Positions 16,401-24,205 of a stretch of 64,000 bases of DNA are shown piece by piece. The notes beneath the pieces are model-generated. The model was not told the DNA's origin, did no database searches, and saw nothing but the letters and a program-made list of their open reading frames with translations. Position 1 is the stretch's first letter. Each line of letters opens with the position of its first letter. Origin of the DNA: Bacilli bacterium (GTDB lineage: Bacteria > Bacillota_I > Bacilli_A > RF39 > UBA660). The translations under genes were made by a program, and so were the position numbers. Location: NCBI GenBank assembly GCA_017541325.1, contig JAFXZI010000007.1, positions 31,875-95,874 of the forward strand. Reading direction: 5' to 3'.

Positions 16401-16488
16401 TGATATAAGATAGATGATAATATGGATCAATTCGCATTGATAGTGTTTATTTGTTCATAAAGATGACTTGATTTGCAAGTCTATTTTT
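16401..16488 (+). ncRNA. Candidate small RNA at the element's right side
   Basis: Extended -10 box TGA-TATAAG (16401-16409) is followed by a perfect hairpin ATCAAT-TCGC-ATTGAT (16426-16441) and a terminator hairpin GACTTG-ATTTG-CAAGTC (16465-16481) with a T-rich tail to 16488. The transcript would be about 75 bases. A 12-codon ORF with a weak SD lies inside (16422-16460). It may be a small RNA, a leader-like transcript, or the stump of a gene cut by insertion. Confidence 0.4.
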
Positions 16489-16558
16489 ATAATACATTTT
16501 TTATTTATCATGAAAAATAACAGTAAACAAAAGAAATATATATTTTTGTTATTAATTT

Positions 16559-16567
16559 TGCTATAAT
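16559..16567 (+). promoter_or_regulatory. Extended -10 promoter of ABC fusion gene
   Basis: TGC-TATAAT; a second, weaker TGATATAAA lies closer to the gene (about 16581-16589). Confidence 0.7.
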
Positions 16568-16601
16568 AATAAATAGATTATGATATAAAGAGGATACTAT
16601 T

Positions 16602-19145
16602 ATGTTAGAATTAAAAAATGTTAATAAAATATATAAATCTAAAAATACTAGTAATACAGAAGCATTAAGAAATATTAATTTAAATTTTAATAAAGTCGGT
16701 CTTACATTTATTTTAGGAAAAAGTGGATGTGGTAAAAGCACACTTTTAAATATTTTAGGTGGACTTGATACTCCAACTAGTGGAGAAATAATTTTTAAGG
16801 GGAAATCATTTAAAGATTTTAAAAGTAGTAATTATGACTCATATAGAAATACTTCAATAGGTTTCGTTTTTCAAGAATATAATCTTGTTGAAAAGTTTAA
16901 TGTGTTTGATAATGTAGCATATGCTTTAAAACTTCAAAATAATAAAATTGATGAAAATGTTGTTTTAAATGTTTTAGAAGAAGTTGGCCTTAAAGATCTT
17001 GCTAAGAGAAAAGTAAATGAATTATCGGGTGGACAGAAACAGCGTGTAGCAATAGCAAGAGCTCTAGTTAAAAATCCAAGTATCATTTTAGCAGATGAAC
17101 CAACAGGAAATTTGGATAGTGAAAGTTCTAAAATGATTTTTGAAATATTAAAGAAACTTTCTCTTGAAAGACTTGTTATTGTTGTTTCACACGACGAAGA
17201 AAGTGCTAACACTTATGGTGATAGAATAATTTCATTACAAGATGGAGTTATTGTAAGTGACACTAATCCTCAGATTATTGATAATTATACAAATTATGAA
17301 ATAAAGAAAAATCATTTACCATTTAAAGAAGCATTTAGATTTTCAATTAAGAATATATTTGGTCATAAATTAAAACTTATATTTTCAATTTTATTAATAG
17401 CATTTGCTCTATCTTTCTTTGGATTTACTATTATGCAATATTACCTAAGAAGCAATAGTGAAATAGAGCGTATTGTAAATGAATTTGATGTTAATTATAT
17501 TGATATAAATAAACTATCTACTAAGTATGGAGTGTGTCCATTAGATGGATATTACAGAAATTGTTATGATACAGGGAAGTTTACTAATGATGAAGTGGAA
17601 ACTCTTAGAAGTAAAGGAAATATTAAACTTAATGAAAGATATAGATTTCAAGTAAATGGTGCACTTATTAATTTAGTGGATTTAGATGAAGAAAAATATA
17701 CAAAATTAGGCTATTACTATTATAATTATGAGTACCCTAGTACATTTACAGAACTAAAAAAAGAACAATTTAATTTCAAATTAATTGGTAGTGTTCCACA
17801 AAAATTTAATGAAATAGTAATTATAAAACCAGTTGCAGATTATATAATTAACTATGGAGCATACTTATATAATAGTGAAGATATTTATAAACCAAATAGT
17901 TATCAAGAGCTTATTAATGATAAAATAGAAATTAAGTTTGGAAGTAGTAGTGTTATAATATCAGGAATAATAGATGATGATTTAAGTGAGTTTGAATCAT
18001 TAAAAAATATTTATGACTCTGATTTAAGAAGTGATAAAGTAGCGCTCGTCGATAAAAGATTAATAGAAAAGTATAGATATAAGTATCCAGTATATTTTTA
18101 TACATTAGAAGGATTTAAAGAAAAAATTGAATTAAAAGAAAATGATTCTAGATATTTTAAATTTAGTGAGTCTAGTCCTGAAGATATTTTATATACAGTG
18201 AAACTATTTGAAAGTGGAAAAGTATATACAAAAGATGGACTTGTAGAAATAAATAAATTAGATAATGGAATTATTGTTCCTGTTAGTTATCTTGATAAAA
18301 TATCAAATGGTGATTTTTCTAAAAGTATGAATGACTATATCATAAATGGAAAAGATCAAGATCCATCAAAGACAAGTGATGAGTATAGAGAAGAATTTAT
18401 AACAAAATATATAAATGAAAATAATATTACTGATAAAATGGTATCATTTAGTCTTTTTAAAATATATAATAATGATGAAGGAAATAATAATGCTAAAACA
18501 TTACATTTAAGAATTCAAGGAATTACTTTAGATGATGAAAATTATTATACAACTAAAGAAATATTAGAAGAAAATAGTGATGACAAGTATAGTATAGATT
18601 TATATGTATTAACTAAAGATATAGATAACTATAATGATTTCTTTAATGATTATCCAATTGATGGAGAAAAATATATATCTAATACTGATTTTATATATTA
18701 TATTGCTGAACATGAATATTCTATGAAAGTAGCATCTAAATACATTTTTATAATTAGTTTGTTTTTCTCATTATTTGCAATACTTTTATTATTTAATTTT
18801 ATTGGTTTATCAATTACAGATAATAAAAAAGAAATAGGAGTATTAAGGGCTTTGGGTACTACTAAAAAAGATGTATCAAAAATATATTCTATACAAGGTT
18901 TATTAATAGGTTTTGTTTCATATATATTATCAATATTGTTTGTAATTACTTATGCAAAAGGAGAAAATAATATTTTAATTGGAGGAAGTTTAAAAAAGAT
19001 TTTTAATGTTGAACTATTTGGAATCAGTTTTATGCCACTTTTGGTTATGTTTATCTTCTTTGTCGTAGTAGTCTTGTTATCAAGTGTTAGTGTATCACTT
19101 CGTATAACAAAAATGAAACCAATTGATGCGATAAATAATAAATAA
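16602..19145 (+). CDS. ABC transporter, fused ATPase and FtsX-type permease
   Basis: 847 aa. ATPase domain about 1-225: Walker A GKSGCGKST (39-47), signature LSGGQKQRVAIARAL, Walker B ILADEPTGNLDS. Then a membrane helix (about 250-272), a long extracellular region (about 275-700) and three further C-terminal membrane helices ending in the FtsX-like KPIDAINNK. This MacB-like layout is used for export of or resistance to peptides and for lipoprotein release. The SD AAAGAGGA precedes the ATG. The stop codon is also the end of a MITE-like repeat. Substrate unknown; possibly accessory DNA. Confidence 0.9.
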   Translation: MLELKNVNKIYKSKNTSNTEALRNINLNFNKVGLTFILGKSGCGKSTLLNILGGLDTPTSGEIIFKGKSFKDFKSSNYDSYRNTSIGFVFQEYNLVEKFNVFDNVAYALKLQNNKIDENVVLNVLEEVGLKDLAKRKVNELSGGQKQRVAIARALVKNPSIILADEPTGNLDSESSKMIFEILKKLSLERLVIVVSHDEESANTYGDRIISLQDGVIVSDTNPQIIDNYTNYEIKKNHLPFKEAFRFSIKNIFGHKLKLIFSILLIAFALSFFGFTIMQYYLRSNSEIERIVNEFDVNYIDINKLSTKYGVCPLDGYYRNCYDTGKFTNDEVETLRSKGNIKLNERYRFQVNGALINLVDLDEEKYTKLGYYYYNYEYPSTFTELKKEQFNFKLIGSVPQKFNEIVIIKPVADYIINYGAYLYNSEDIYKPNSYQELINDKIEIKFGSSSVIISGIIDDDLSEFESLKNIYDSDLRSDKVALVDKRLIEKYRYKYPVYFYTLEGFKEKIELKENDSRYFKFSESSPEDILYTVKLFESGKVYTKDGLVEINKLDNGIIVPVSYLDKISNGDFSKSMNDYIINGKDQDPSKTSDEYREEFITKYINENNITDKMVSFSLFKIYNNDEGNNNAKTLHLRIQGITLDDENYYTTKEILEENSDDKYSIDLYVLTKDIDNYNDFFNDYPIDGEKYISNTDFIYYIAEHEYSMKVASKYIFIISLFFSLFAILLLFNFIGLSITDNKKEIGVLRALGTTKKDVSKIYSIQGLLIGFVSYILSILFVITYAKGENNILIGGSLKKIFNVELFGISFMPLLVMFIFFVVVVLLSSVSVSLRITKMKPIDAINNK

Positions 19146-19430
19146 GGGGCTGTCGAGAAATTAAATTATTAGTTTCTTGATAGTTTTCTTTTTGTTTTAA
19201 TTTCTAAAATGCTTTAAAAGTAAGGAATTTAACCAAATTATAGTTTTTTTAATTTTAGTCATTATAGTTGGTAATACATATAAAAATATTGAATTTATTT
19301 ATCTAAACAATATATCTAGTGCAAAAATGATAGGTTTTTGAATATTTTTTGGATATTTAAATTTTAAAATATCAAGAAAATCAAGAAAAAAAGACTATCG
19401 AAACCTATTCAGTTTTTCGACAGCCCCTTA
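19143..19430. mobile_element. MITE-like non-autonomous element
   Basis: About 288 bases bounded by inverted repeats: TAAGGGGCTGTCGAGAAA on the left and, on the other strand, TAAGGGGCTGTCGAAAAA on the right. Looser inverted similarity (TTTCTTGATAGT against TTTCGATAGTCT) continues inward about 25 more bases. No ORF inside. The GGGGCTGTC ends resemble transposon termini of the type used by several Firmicute insertion sequences; the family was not assigned. No clear target duplication is visible because the outer TAA bases are part of the repeat. Confidence 0.7.
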
Positions 19431-19988
19431 CTTTATAAAAAAGATAAATAATATTAATATTATAGAAACAATTATAGATAAAGTTAGTAATTTATAATCA
19501 ATATTGTTTTCTTCTGTTATTTTTTTAATAATATCTTCCTTACTACAATCTTTTGAATCATTCAGTAACTTTCTATATTTAGACATTATATCGTTATTGA
19601 GTAATTTACTTAATAACAATGGATGATATTTAACAAATAATACAACTAGAAGTACCAATATTGGTCCACTAAAAGGATATAATCTTATAAATAATAAAAT
19701 TACCCCACCCCATTCTTTTATACAGTATAATATGAAAAGAAACCATAACAGTAAATATATAGTTGTTCTAATCATTTTTTTAGATATTGAATAAAACCAT
19801 CCAAATAAAAAGTATTCATCTTTAGGATTTCCATTACTTTCAAAATTGTTTTGAATATATTGTTCTATATCATAGGAAGAATATTTTTCTGCAAATTCAT
19901 CTACTACTATTGAATTAAATAGATTGCCACATCTAGGACAAAAATTTAATTGACTTTTATATTTACTATTACATTTTGGACATATCAT
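19428..19988 (-). CDS. Zinc-ribbon membrane protein
   Basis: 186 aa. N-terminal zinc ribbon with two CxxC knuckles (MICPKCNSKY, FCPRCGNLF; residues 3-20). Then a soluble stretch, a two-helix hydrophobic region (about 72-118) and a final membrane helix (about 165-185). Domain order resembles the widespread zinc-ribbon membrane proteins of unknown function. The start ATG follows the SD AAAGGATAG. Its promoter is tandemly duplicated. Its stop is exactly the terminal TAA of the MITE-like repeat. Confidence 0.8.
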   Translation of the reverse strand: MICPKCNSKYKSQLNFCPRCGNLFNSIVVDEFAEKYSSYDIEQYIQNNFESNGNPKDEYFLFGWFYSISKKMIRTTIYLLLWFLFILYCIKEWGGVILLFIRLYPFSGPILVLLVVLFVKYHPLLLSKLLNNDIMSKYRKLLNDSKDCSKEDIIKKITEENNIDYKLLTLSIIVSIILILFIFFIK

Positions 19989-20007
19989 GTAAATCTATCC
20001 TTTCATG

Positions 20008-20043
20008 ATAATTATATCAAAAAAAATAATTATATCAAAAAAA
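20008..20043 (-). repeat. Tandem duplication of an extended -10 promoter
   Basis: Two perfect 18-base copies (20008-20025, 20026-20043) plus a partial third. On the minus strand each carries TTTTTTGATATAAT, giving two identical promoters 18 bases apart (boxes at 20011-20019 and 20029-20037) upstream of the zinc-ribbon gene. Confidence 0.85.
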
Positions 20044-20074
20044 ATAATTTATATTTTATTATTTAAAAAAATCA

Positions 20075-20083
20075 TGTTATAAT
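20075..20083 (+). promoter_or_regulatory. Extended -10 promoter of candidate small RNA
   Basis: TGT-TATAAT on the plus strand in a region with no plus-strand gene. Confidence 0.55.
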
Positions 20084-20089
20084 TGATTT

Positions 20090-20200
20090 ATCTGATGGAT
20101 TAATAGTCTATCGTATTCTAAAAATCAAGGTTGTATAATTAAGACTTTGATGTGCCATTTAGAAAAGTAAAACACTAGTTGTATTAACTAGTGTTTTTTT
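20090..20200 (+). ncRNA. Candidate small RNA, about 110 bases
   Basis: The interval from the TGTTATAAT box to a strong plus-strand terminator has no usable ORF. It folds into a nine-pair hairpin (ATCAAGGTT, 20124-20132, with GACTTTGAT, 20143-20151; a few G-T pairs) followed by the terminator AAAACACTAGTT-GTATT-AACTAGTGTTTT with seven T. Promoter, structure and terminator in order support a discrete RNA; the family was not recognised. Confidence 0.5.
20169..20200 (+). terminator. Terminator of candidate small RNA
   Basis: Twelve-pair stem AAAACACTAGTT / AACTAGTGTTTT with T7 on the plus strand and only T4 on the minus strand, so chiefly a plus-strand terminator; it may also stop the HIT gene. 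Confidence 0.85.
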
Positions 20201-20204
20201 ATAA

Positions 20205-20639
20205 TCAATTCAAATTAAATTCTTTTTGCATCATTTCAAATATTTTAAATTTTTCTTCTTTAGTAAAAATATCTGTTTGCCTTCTAAGTTTACTGTTTGC
20301 CCATTTCCAAAAATTATATCCAAAATGTCTATCTTTATATATCTTATTAAATAGTTTTAATTCATTTTTGTATCTTGGGACAAACCAAAAATGAACGTGA
20401 GGTTTTTCGTTATCTCTATATGCATTATTCATTAAACATGCAAAGTTAAACATGGTAGCTCCAAATACTTTTTTACAAACTCTCTCAAGTTCTTTCTCTA
20501 AAATACCTAGTTCCTGCCATTCGTCACTTGTCATATCACCTAAGCATTTTTTGTGACCTGATATTATACAAGCTCCTGGAAACTCTTGACACCAATCCTC
20601 AAATACGACTTCAAAATACTTTCCTTTATATAATTCCAT
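20205..20639 (-). CDS. HIT-family protein with altered histidine triad
   Basis: 144 aa. The HIT fold is recognisable from GACIISGHKKC, FACLMNNAYRD and KPHVHFWFVPRY. The triad HxHxHxx reads H-V-H-F-W-F, so the catalytic middle and first histidines are there but the third is tryptophan, as in some nucleotide-binding HIT-like branches. It probably binds or hydrolyses a dinucleotide. ATG 20639 follows the SD GAGGTG; the GTG at 20648 is inside that SD. The stop is TGA. The promoter TGA-TATAAT is on the minus strand at 20659-20667. Confidence 0.8.
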   Translation of the reverse strand: MELYKGKYFEVVFEDWCQEFPGACIISGHKKCLGDMTSDEWQELGILEKELERVCKKVFGATMFNFACLMNNAYRDNEKPHVHFWFVPRYKNELKLFNKIYKDRHFGYNFWKWANSKLRRQTDIFTKEEKFKIFEMMQKEFNLN

Positions 20640-20658
20640 AATTAACACCTCTATAATA

Positions 20659-20667
20659 ATTATATCA
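20659..20667 (-). promoter_or_regulatory. Extended -10 promoter of HIT gene
   Basis: TGATATAAT read on the minus strand, 19 bases before the ATG. Confidence 0.75.
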
Positions 20668-20676
20668 TTTAAATAG

Positions 20677-20783
20677 TTGATTTAGTAATCAAGTCTGTGT
20701 ATTCTAATTAAAGCAAAAAAGTCTTAAACCCCTATGATTATCGTGCAATTAAGTAAATCAAAGTAGCTATGCTACTTTTTTTC
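20677..20783 (+). ncRNA. Possible short transcript between HIT and TfoX genes
   Basis: TTGATT (20677-20682), 17-base spacer, TATTCT (20700-20705), then about 55 bases without an ORF and an intrinsic terminator AAGTAGC-TAT-GCTACTT with T7 (20760-20783). TTGATT-TAGT-AATCAA is also a perfect palindrome. The terminator has no other plus-strand gene to serve. Weak case. Confidence 0.3.
20760..20783 (+). terminator. Intrinsic terminator with no upstream gene on its strand
   Basis: AAGTAGC / GCTACTT stem, loop TAT, T7. The next -10 box begins two bases later. Confidence 0.85.
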
Positions 20784-20784
20784 A

Positions 20785-20793
20785 TGATATAAT
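20785..20793 (+). promoter_or_regulatory. Extended -10 promoter of TfoX-like gene
   Basis: TGA-TATAAT, 18 bases before the ATG. Confidence 0.75.
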
Positions 20794-20811
20794 ATTATAT
20801 GAGATGATAGT

Positions 20812-21096
20812 ATGTCTACTACAAAAGAATATAAAGATTTTATTATGGAACAATTAAATATCTTAAATGATATAACTTGTAAACCAATGATGGGAGAATA
20901 CTTGCTTTATTATAAAAGAACATTGTTTGGTGGAATATATGATGATAGATTACTTGTAAAGATAGTAGATGGTAATAAAAAATATAACATGCAAGAAGAG
21001 ATTCCGTATGATAATGCTAAACCAATGTATTTAGTCGAAAGCGTTGATAATAGTGAAATAATAAATAATAAAAGAAATAGTACTAGATACATATAA
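20812..21096 (+). CDS. TfoX N-terminal domain protein
   Basis: 94 aa. Matches the TfoX/Sxy N-terminal domain by the pattern CKPMMGEYLLYYKRTLFGGIYDDRLLVK (about 25-52) and a downstream PYDNAKPMYLVE. Stand-alone copies are common in Firmicutes and are not shown to control competence. There is no DNA-binding motif. The start has a modest SD (GAGATGATAG). Monocistronic with its own promoter; no terminator is obvious after it. Function unknown beyond the domain. Confidence 0.82.
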   Translation: MSTTKEYKDFIMEQLNILNDITCKPMMGEYLLYYKRTLFGGIYDDRLLVKIVDGNKKYNMQEEIPYDNAKPMYLVESVDNSEIINNKRNSTRYI

Positions 21097-21157
21097 TGAT
21101 CTTAAATAATAATTCAATTATAATTAAAAATAATATAAGACATTTTTGGTGTTAAGA

Positions 21158-21166
21158 TGTTATAAT
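21158..21166 (+). promoter_or_regulatory. Extended -10 promoter
   Basis: TGT-TATAAT, 19 bases before the ATG at 21186. Confidence 0.75.
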
Positions 21167-21185
21167 ATGATATGAGGTAGAGTAT

Positions 21186-22220
21186 ATGTTTAGGTTTTAT
21201 AGAAAAGTAGATAAGAGCGAAGAAAATGAATACGGAATAGAACTTGTTGAAGATGAAAATCCTTTTGAAAAACCTATATTTTTATCTTTACTTGCATTAA
21301 ATCAGCAAATAAGAGATACAAATGGATCTATTAGTAGAGCTTTAGAATTTGCTGGTATTAGATTACCTAGTGGTGAAGATAATATGCCATTAAAAGATAT
21401 TCCTGTTGATTTTTTAGGATTATCATATGGTGAACCAGTTGGTATTAAATTTAAAAGAATAGCTTCAGGAGATAGTTTGGTTTCTGTTAGTAGAGGGACT
21501 GAAGAGTTTGTAAAAAAATATATGTTTCCTTTAATATCTGCAGACGGTAAAAAAAGAAGTGTAGATGAATGTCGTAAAAATATGCGTAATATTAATATAA
21601 TGTGCTTTTGCGATGCTTTAATAATGGTAAGTTCTATGAATAAAACTTTAGTTAATGAAATGAGTAGATTGGGTTTTTCCGAAGAAGAAATAGATGATAT
21701 TCTTTCGCAAGTATGTATTATTCCTGTTGGAACTGAGTATTCTACAATTAAATCTGTTATTAGTGATTTAAAATTTACTACTCTTTTTGTACTTGATATC
21801 AAAGATTCGTTTGGTATTTCAAATGAAGAATCTCTAAAAAAATTATTTGGTGAATTTAGAGAAAGATGTTTTAAAATTAAAGATGCATTTAGTGTATCTG
21901 GTGATGGGACTAATAAAAACAGTAGATTGTTAATAGCAAACGATGATGGGAATCATAGTCTTTCATCTTTTATCCATAAAGGAAAAGCTTTCCCATCAAT
22001 TATAGTAAAGACTGTTAGTGGAATACTTAATAATTCAATATCAAATAATAACTCTGATATGTTTATACCACTTGATTCAATTGTTGGTGATGCTCTTGAT
22101 CAAGTTTGTGAAACTCTAATTGGTATGAGAAGAGAAGAAACAAAAGAAGATTTATTATCTGATACATTAAGTAGGGTTACTTATCCATCAAAAGAAGAAA
22201 TATCTATTAAAAAGAATTAA
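21186..22220 (+). CDS. Hypothetical cytosolic protein
   Basis: 344 aa with no signal peptide or membrane helix. It has mixed alpha/beta character, with repeated short strands (IMCFCDALIMVSS, TTLFVLDIKD) reminiscent of a nucleotide- or metal-binding alpha/beta fold, but no motif I can name. The SD GAGGTAGAG precedes the ATG. A TTG-started gene follows 24 bases on and probably shares the transcript, as the shared terminator comes only after that gene. Function unknown. Confidence 0.75.
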   Translation: MFRFYRKVDKSEENEYGIELVEDENPFEKPIFLSLLALNQQIRDTNGSISRALEFAGIRLPSGEDNMPLKDIPVDFLGLSYGEPVGIKFKRIASGDSLVSVSRGTEEFVKKYMFPLISADGKKRSVDECRKNMRNINIMCFCDALIMVSSMNKTLVNEMSRLGFSEEEIDDILSQVCIIPVGTEYSTIKSVISDLKFTTLFVLDIKDSFGISNEESLKKLFGEFRERCFKIKDAFSVSGDGTNKNSRLLIANDDGNHSLSSFIHKGKAFPSIIVKTVSGILNNSISNNNSDMFIPLDSIVGDALDQVCETLIGMRREETKEDLLSDTLSRVTYPSKEEISIKKN

Positions 22221-22244
22221 TTGCATAAAAAGGAGTTGGTTTGC

Positions 22245-23273
22245 TTGAAAAATAATAAACCAAAATTATTAATAATTATTATTGGTGTAGTTTTTATAAT
22301 TATAGGAATTATATTACACTTTTTAGTTTTTAAAGATAAAAGTGTTTATTATAAGATAACTTATGACGATAATTCTGCTCCAGGGTCACAATCAATAATT
22401 GAAGTATATAATGATAGAATTGATATTTCTACAACTCATTATTGTAGTGCGAAAAATTGTAGTCCTACAAAAGAAAATAAAACATTAAAATATAACAAGG
22501 AGATAATGGACAAGTTAATTAAATATTTGAAGAACAATTATAAAAAAAATGATATCAAAGTTAATAGGGAAGATTTAATGAATGATGGTATTAACCCTAT
22601 AGAATATCTTATGCTTGGAGAAAAATGGCTTGAATTATCTTTAGAAGATTATGAATATTTAATAGAGTATCATGAAAATAATACTTATGGTTACTATATA
22701 TATTTTAAAGATGATAATTCAATTGTAGTAAAAAAAGCAAAAATAAATGATAAGTATGATATTGTAAATATAGATACTTATAATCTAGATTTTAAGAAAG
22801 AAAAAATAAAATTATTATATAAATATGTAGAAAATGAATCTAAAACAAATAAGACAAAATATATTATAAAATCATCAATTTTGTTAAAAAATGAAACAAA
22901 CATTTTTAAAAGTATTGTTGAAAAAGATGAGAAATATTTAACTGAGGAAGAAGAATTAGTTTATATTATTTCTTATAGTGGAGTAAATTGTCCAACACCA
23001 ATTCTATATCTATATAATGATAATACTTATGAATATTATTATACTTTTGCTACTGGATATCAAAAACCTACTCCAAAAATCGGTAATTATAATTATGATA
23101 TTAATAAAATAATTAAAAATATTGATAAATATAAAGAAGATCCATCTGGAATATATAATATAAATGAACTAAATGGTAAGACTTACAAAACATATAGTAC
23201 CAACGCAGAATTAAAGGAATTTTTAAATTCAATAGATGTAAAATTAGAAGAATGTACGGAACAACAAAATTAA
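22245..23273 (+). CDS. Membrane-anchored hypothetical protein (TTG start)
   Basis: 342 aa. One N-terminal membrane helix (about 7-28) and a long, lysine-rich outside domain with an early cysteine pair (CSAKNC). TTG 22245 is chosen because the AAGGAG SD ends 9 bases upstream and translation then begins with MKNNKPKLL; other in-frame TTG codons overlap or precede the SD. Follows 21186-22220 in the same transcript. No domain recognised. Confidence 0.72.
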   Translation: MKNNKPKLLIIIIGVVFIIIGIILHFLVFKDKSVYYKITYDDNSAPGSQSIIEVYNDRIDISTTHYCSAKNCSPTKENKTLKYNKEIMDKLIKYLKNNYKKNDIKVNREDLMNDGINPIEYLMLGEKWLELSLEDYEYLIEYHENNTYGYYIYFKDDNSIVVKKAKINDKYDIVNIDTYNLDFKKEKIKLLYKYVENESKTNKTKYIIKSSILLKNETNIFKSIVEKDEKYLTEEEELVYIISYSGVNCPTPILYLYNDNTYEYYYTFATGYQKPTPKIGNYNYDINKIIKNIDKYKEDPSGIYNINELNGKTYKTYSTNAELKEFLNSIDVKLEECTEQQN

Positions 23274-23310
23274 AAAACACTAGATAATTATCTAGTGTTT
23301 TAATTTTTTA
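23274..23310 (+). terminator. Intrinsic terminator
   Basis: Palindrome AACACTAGAT-AATT-ATCTAGTGTT followed by T-rich sequence. From here to 23426 I see no gene. Confidence 0.85.
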
Positions 23311-23426
23311 TAATTCTTGTTTATTTATATTTTTACTTATTTTTTTTATTACTCAATAAGTTAGTGAAACTAAATATGATACAGGTAAGAGTGTATTATT
23401 GATAGATTTCGTTTTAAGTAAATAAT

Positions 23427-23456
23427 AAAAGCACTAGTTCTTAGTGCTTTTTATTT
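23427..23456. terminator. Terminator of sirtuin gene, probably bidirectional
   Basis: AAAAGCACTA-GTTC-TTAGTGCTTTT with T/A-rich flanks; it overlaps the stop of the sirtuin gene. Confidence 0.8.
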
Positions 23457-24167
23457 TAATTTAGAAAAAATTTCACCTAATGGTTTATGTATTACAAGTT
23501 CTGCATAATCATCATATGGAGTAGGTGTATTATTAATTATTACTAGATGTTTTCCTTTATAAAAATCTATTAATCCGCTAGCTGGTTGTACCGTTAGAGA
23601 TGTTCCTGCAACGATAAGTAAATCTGCATTTAAAATACATGTTATTGCATCATTATATGCTTCAGGAAGCATTTCTCCATATAAGGTAACATCCGGTCTT
23701 ATTGTTCCACCACATTCACATTTAGGGATATCGTTTGATTTAAATATATAATCATACGGATATTCTTTTTTACATTTCATGCAATAATTTCTATATGTTG
23801 TCCCATGTACTTCTAATACTTTTTTTGATCCAGCTCTTTGATGTAATCCATCTATGTTTTGTGTAACAATTGCTTTTAATTTTCCTTGCTCTTCAAGTTT
23901 TGCTAAATATCTATGTGTTATATTTGGTTCTATGTTTAATGTATTCATATTTTTTTTATAATAATCAAAAAACAAATCTGTATTATTAATTAAACAATCT
24001 ATACTTAACATATATTCTGGAGAATAATTTTTATATTTTTCTTTATATAAACCATCTTTTCCCCTAAAATCTTTTATTCCACTTTCAGTAGATACTCCAG
24101 CTCCACCAAAAAATACAATATTACTAGATTGATCAATTAATTCTTGTAATTGTTTTATTTCATCCAT
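23451..24167 (-). CDS. cobB: Sir2-family NAD-dependent protein deacylase
   Basis: 238 aa, typical bacterial length. Diagnostic motifs: GAGVSTESGIKDFRG (about 21-35), TQNIDGLHQRAG with the catalytic histidine in LEVHGT, a four-cysteine zinc site (CMKCKKEY and CECGG) and AGTSLTVQPASG near the C-terminus. It removes acetyl groups from lysines using NAD and would make O-acetyl-ADP-ribose. The SD GGTGAT precedes the ATG; the promoter TGTTATAAT is on the minus strand. It is separate from the neighbouring VirD4-like gene. Confidence 0.95.
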   Translation of the reverse strand: MDEIKQLQELIDQSSNIVFFGGAGVSTESGIKDFRGKDGLYKEKYKNYSPEYMLSIDCLINNTDLFFDYYKKNMNTLNIEPNITHRYLAKLEEQGKLKAIVTQNIDGLHQRAGSKKVLEVHGTTYRNYCMKCKKEYPYDYIFKSNDIPKCECGGTIRPDVTLYGEMLPEAYNDAITCILNADLLIVAGTSLTVQPASGLIDFYKGKHLVIINNTPTPYDDYAELVIHKPLGEIFSKLK

Positions 24168-24182
24168 AATATCACCAATTAA

Positions 24183-24191
24183 ATTATAACA
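24183..24191 (-). promoter_or_regulatory. Extended -10 promoter of sirtuin gene
   Basis: TGTTATAAT on the minus strand, 15 bases before the ATG; the next gene upstream ends only about 15 bases away. Confidence 0.75.
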
Positions 24192-24205
24192 TAAAAAAAG
24201 AGGAA

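Noticed and set aside
19146..19427. Transposase gene between the repeats
   Set aside because: No open frame of useful length in any frame; only the terminal repeats are preserved.
20191..20394. Plus-strand ORF over the HIT gene
   Set aside because: It starts inside a terminator and is antisense to a clear HIT protein.
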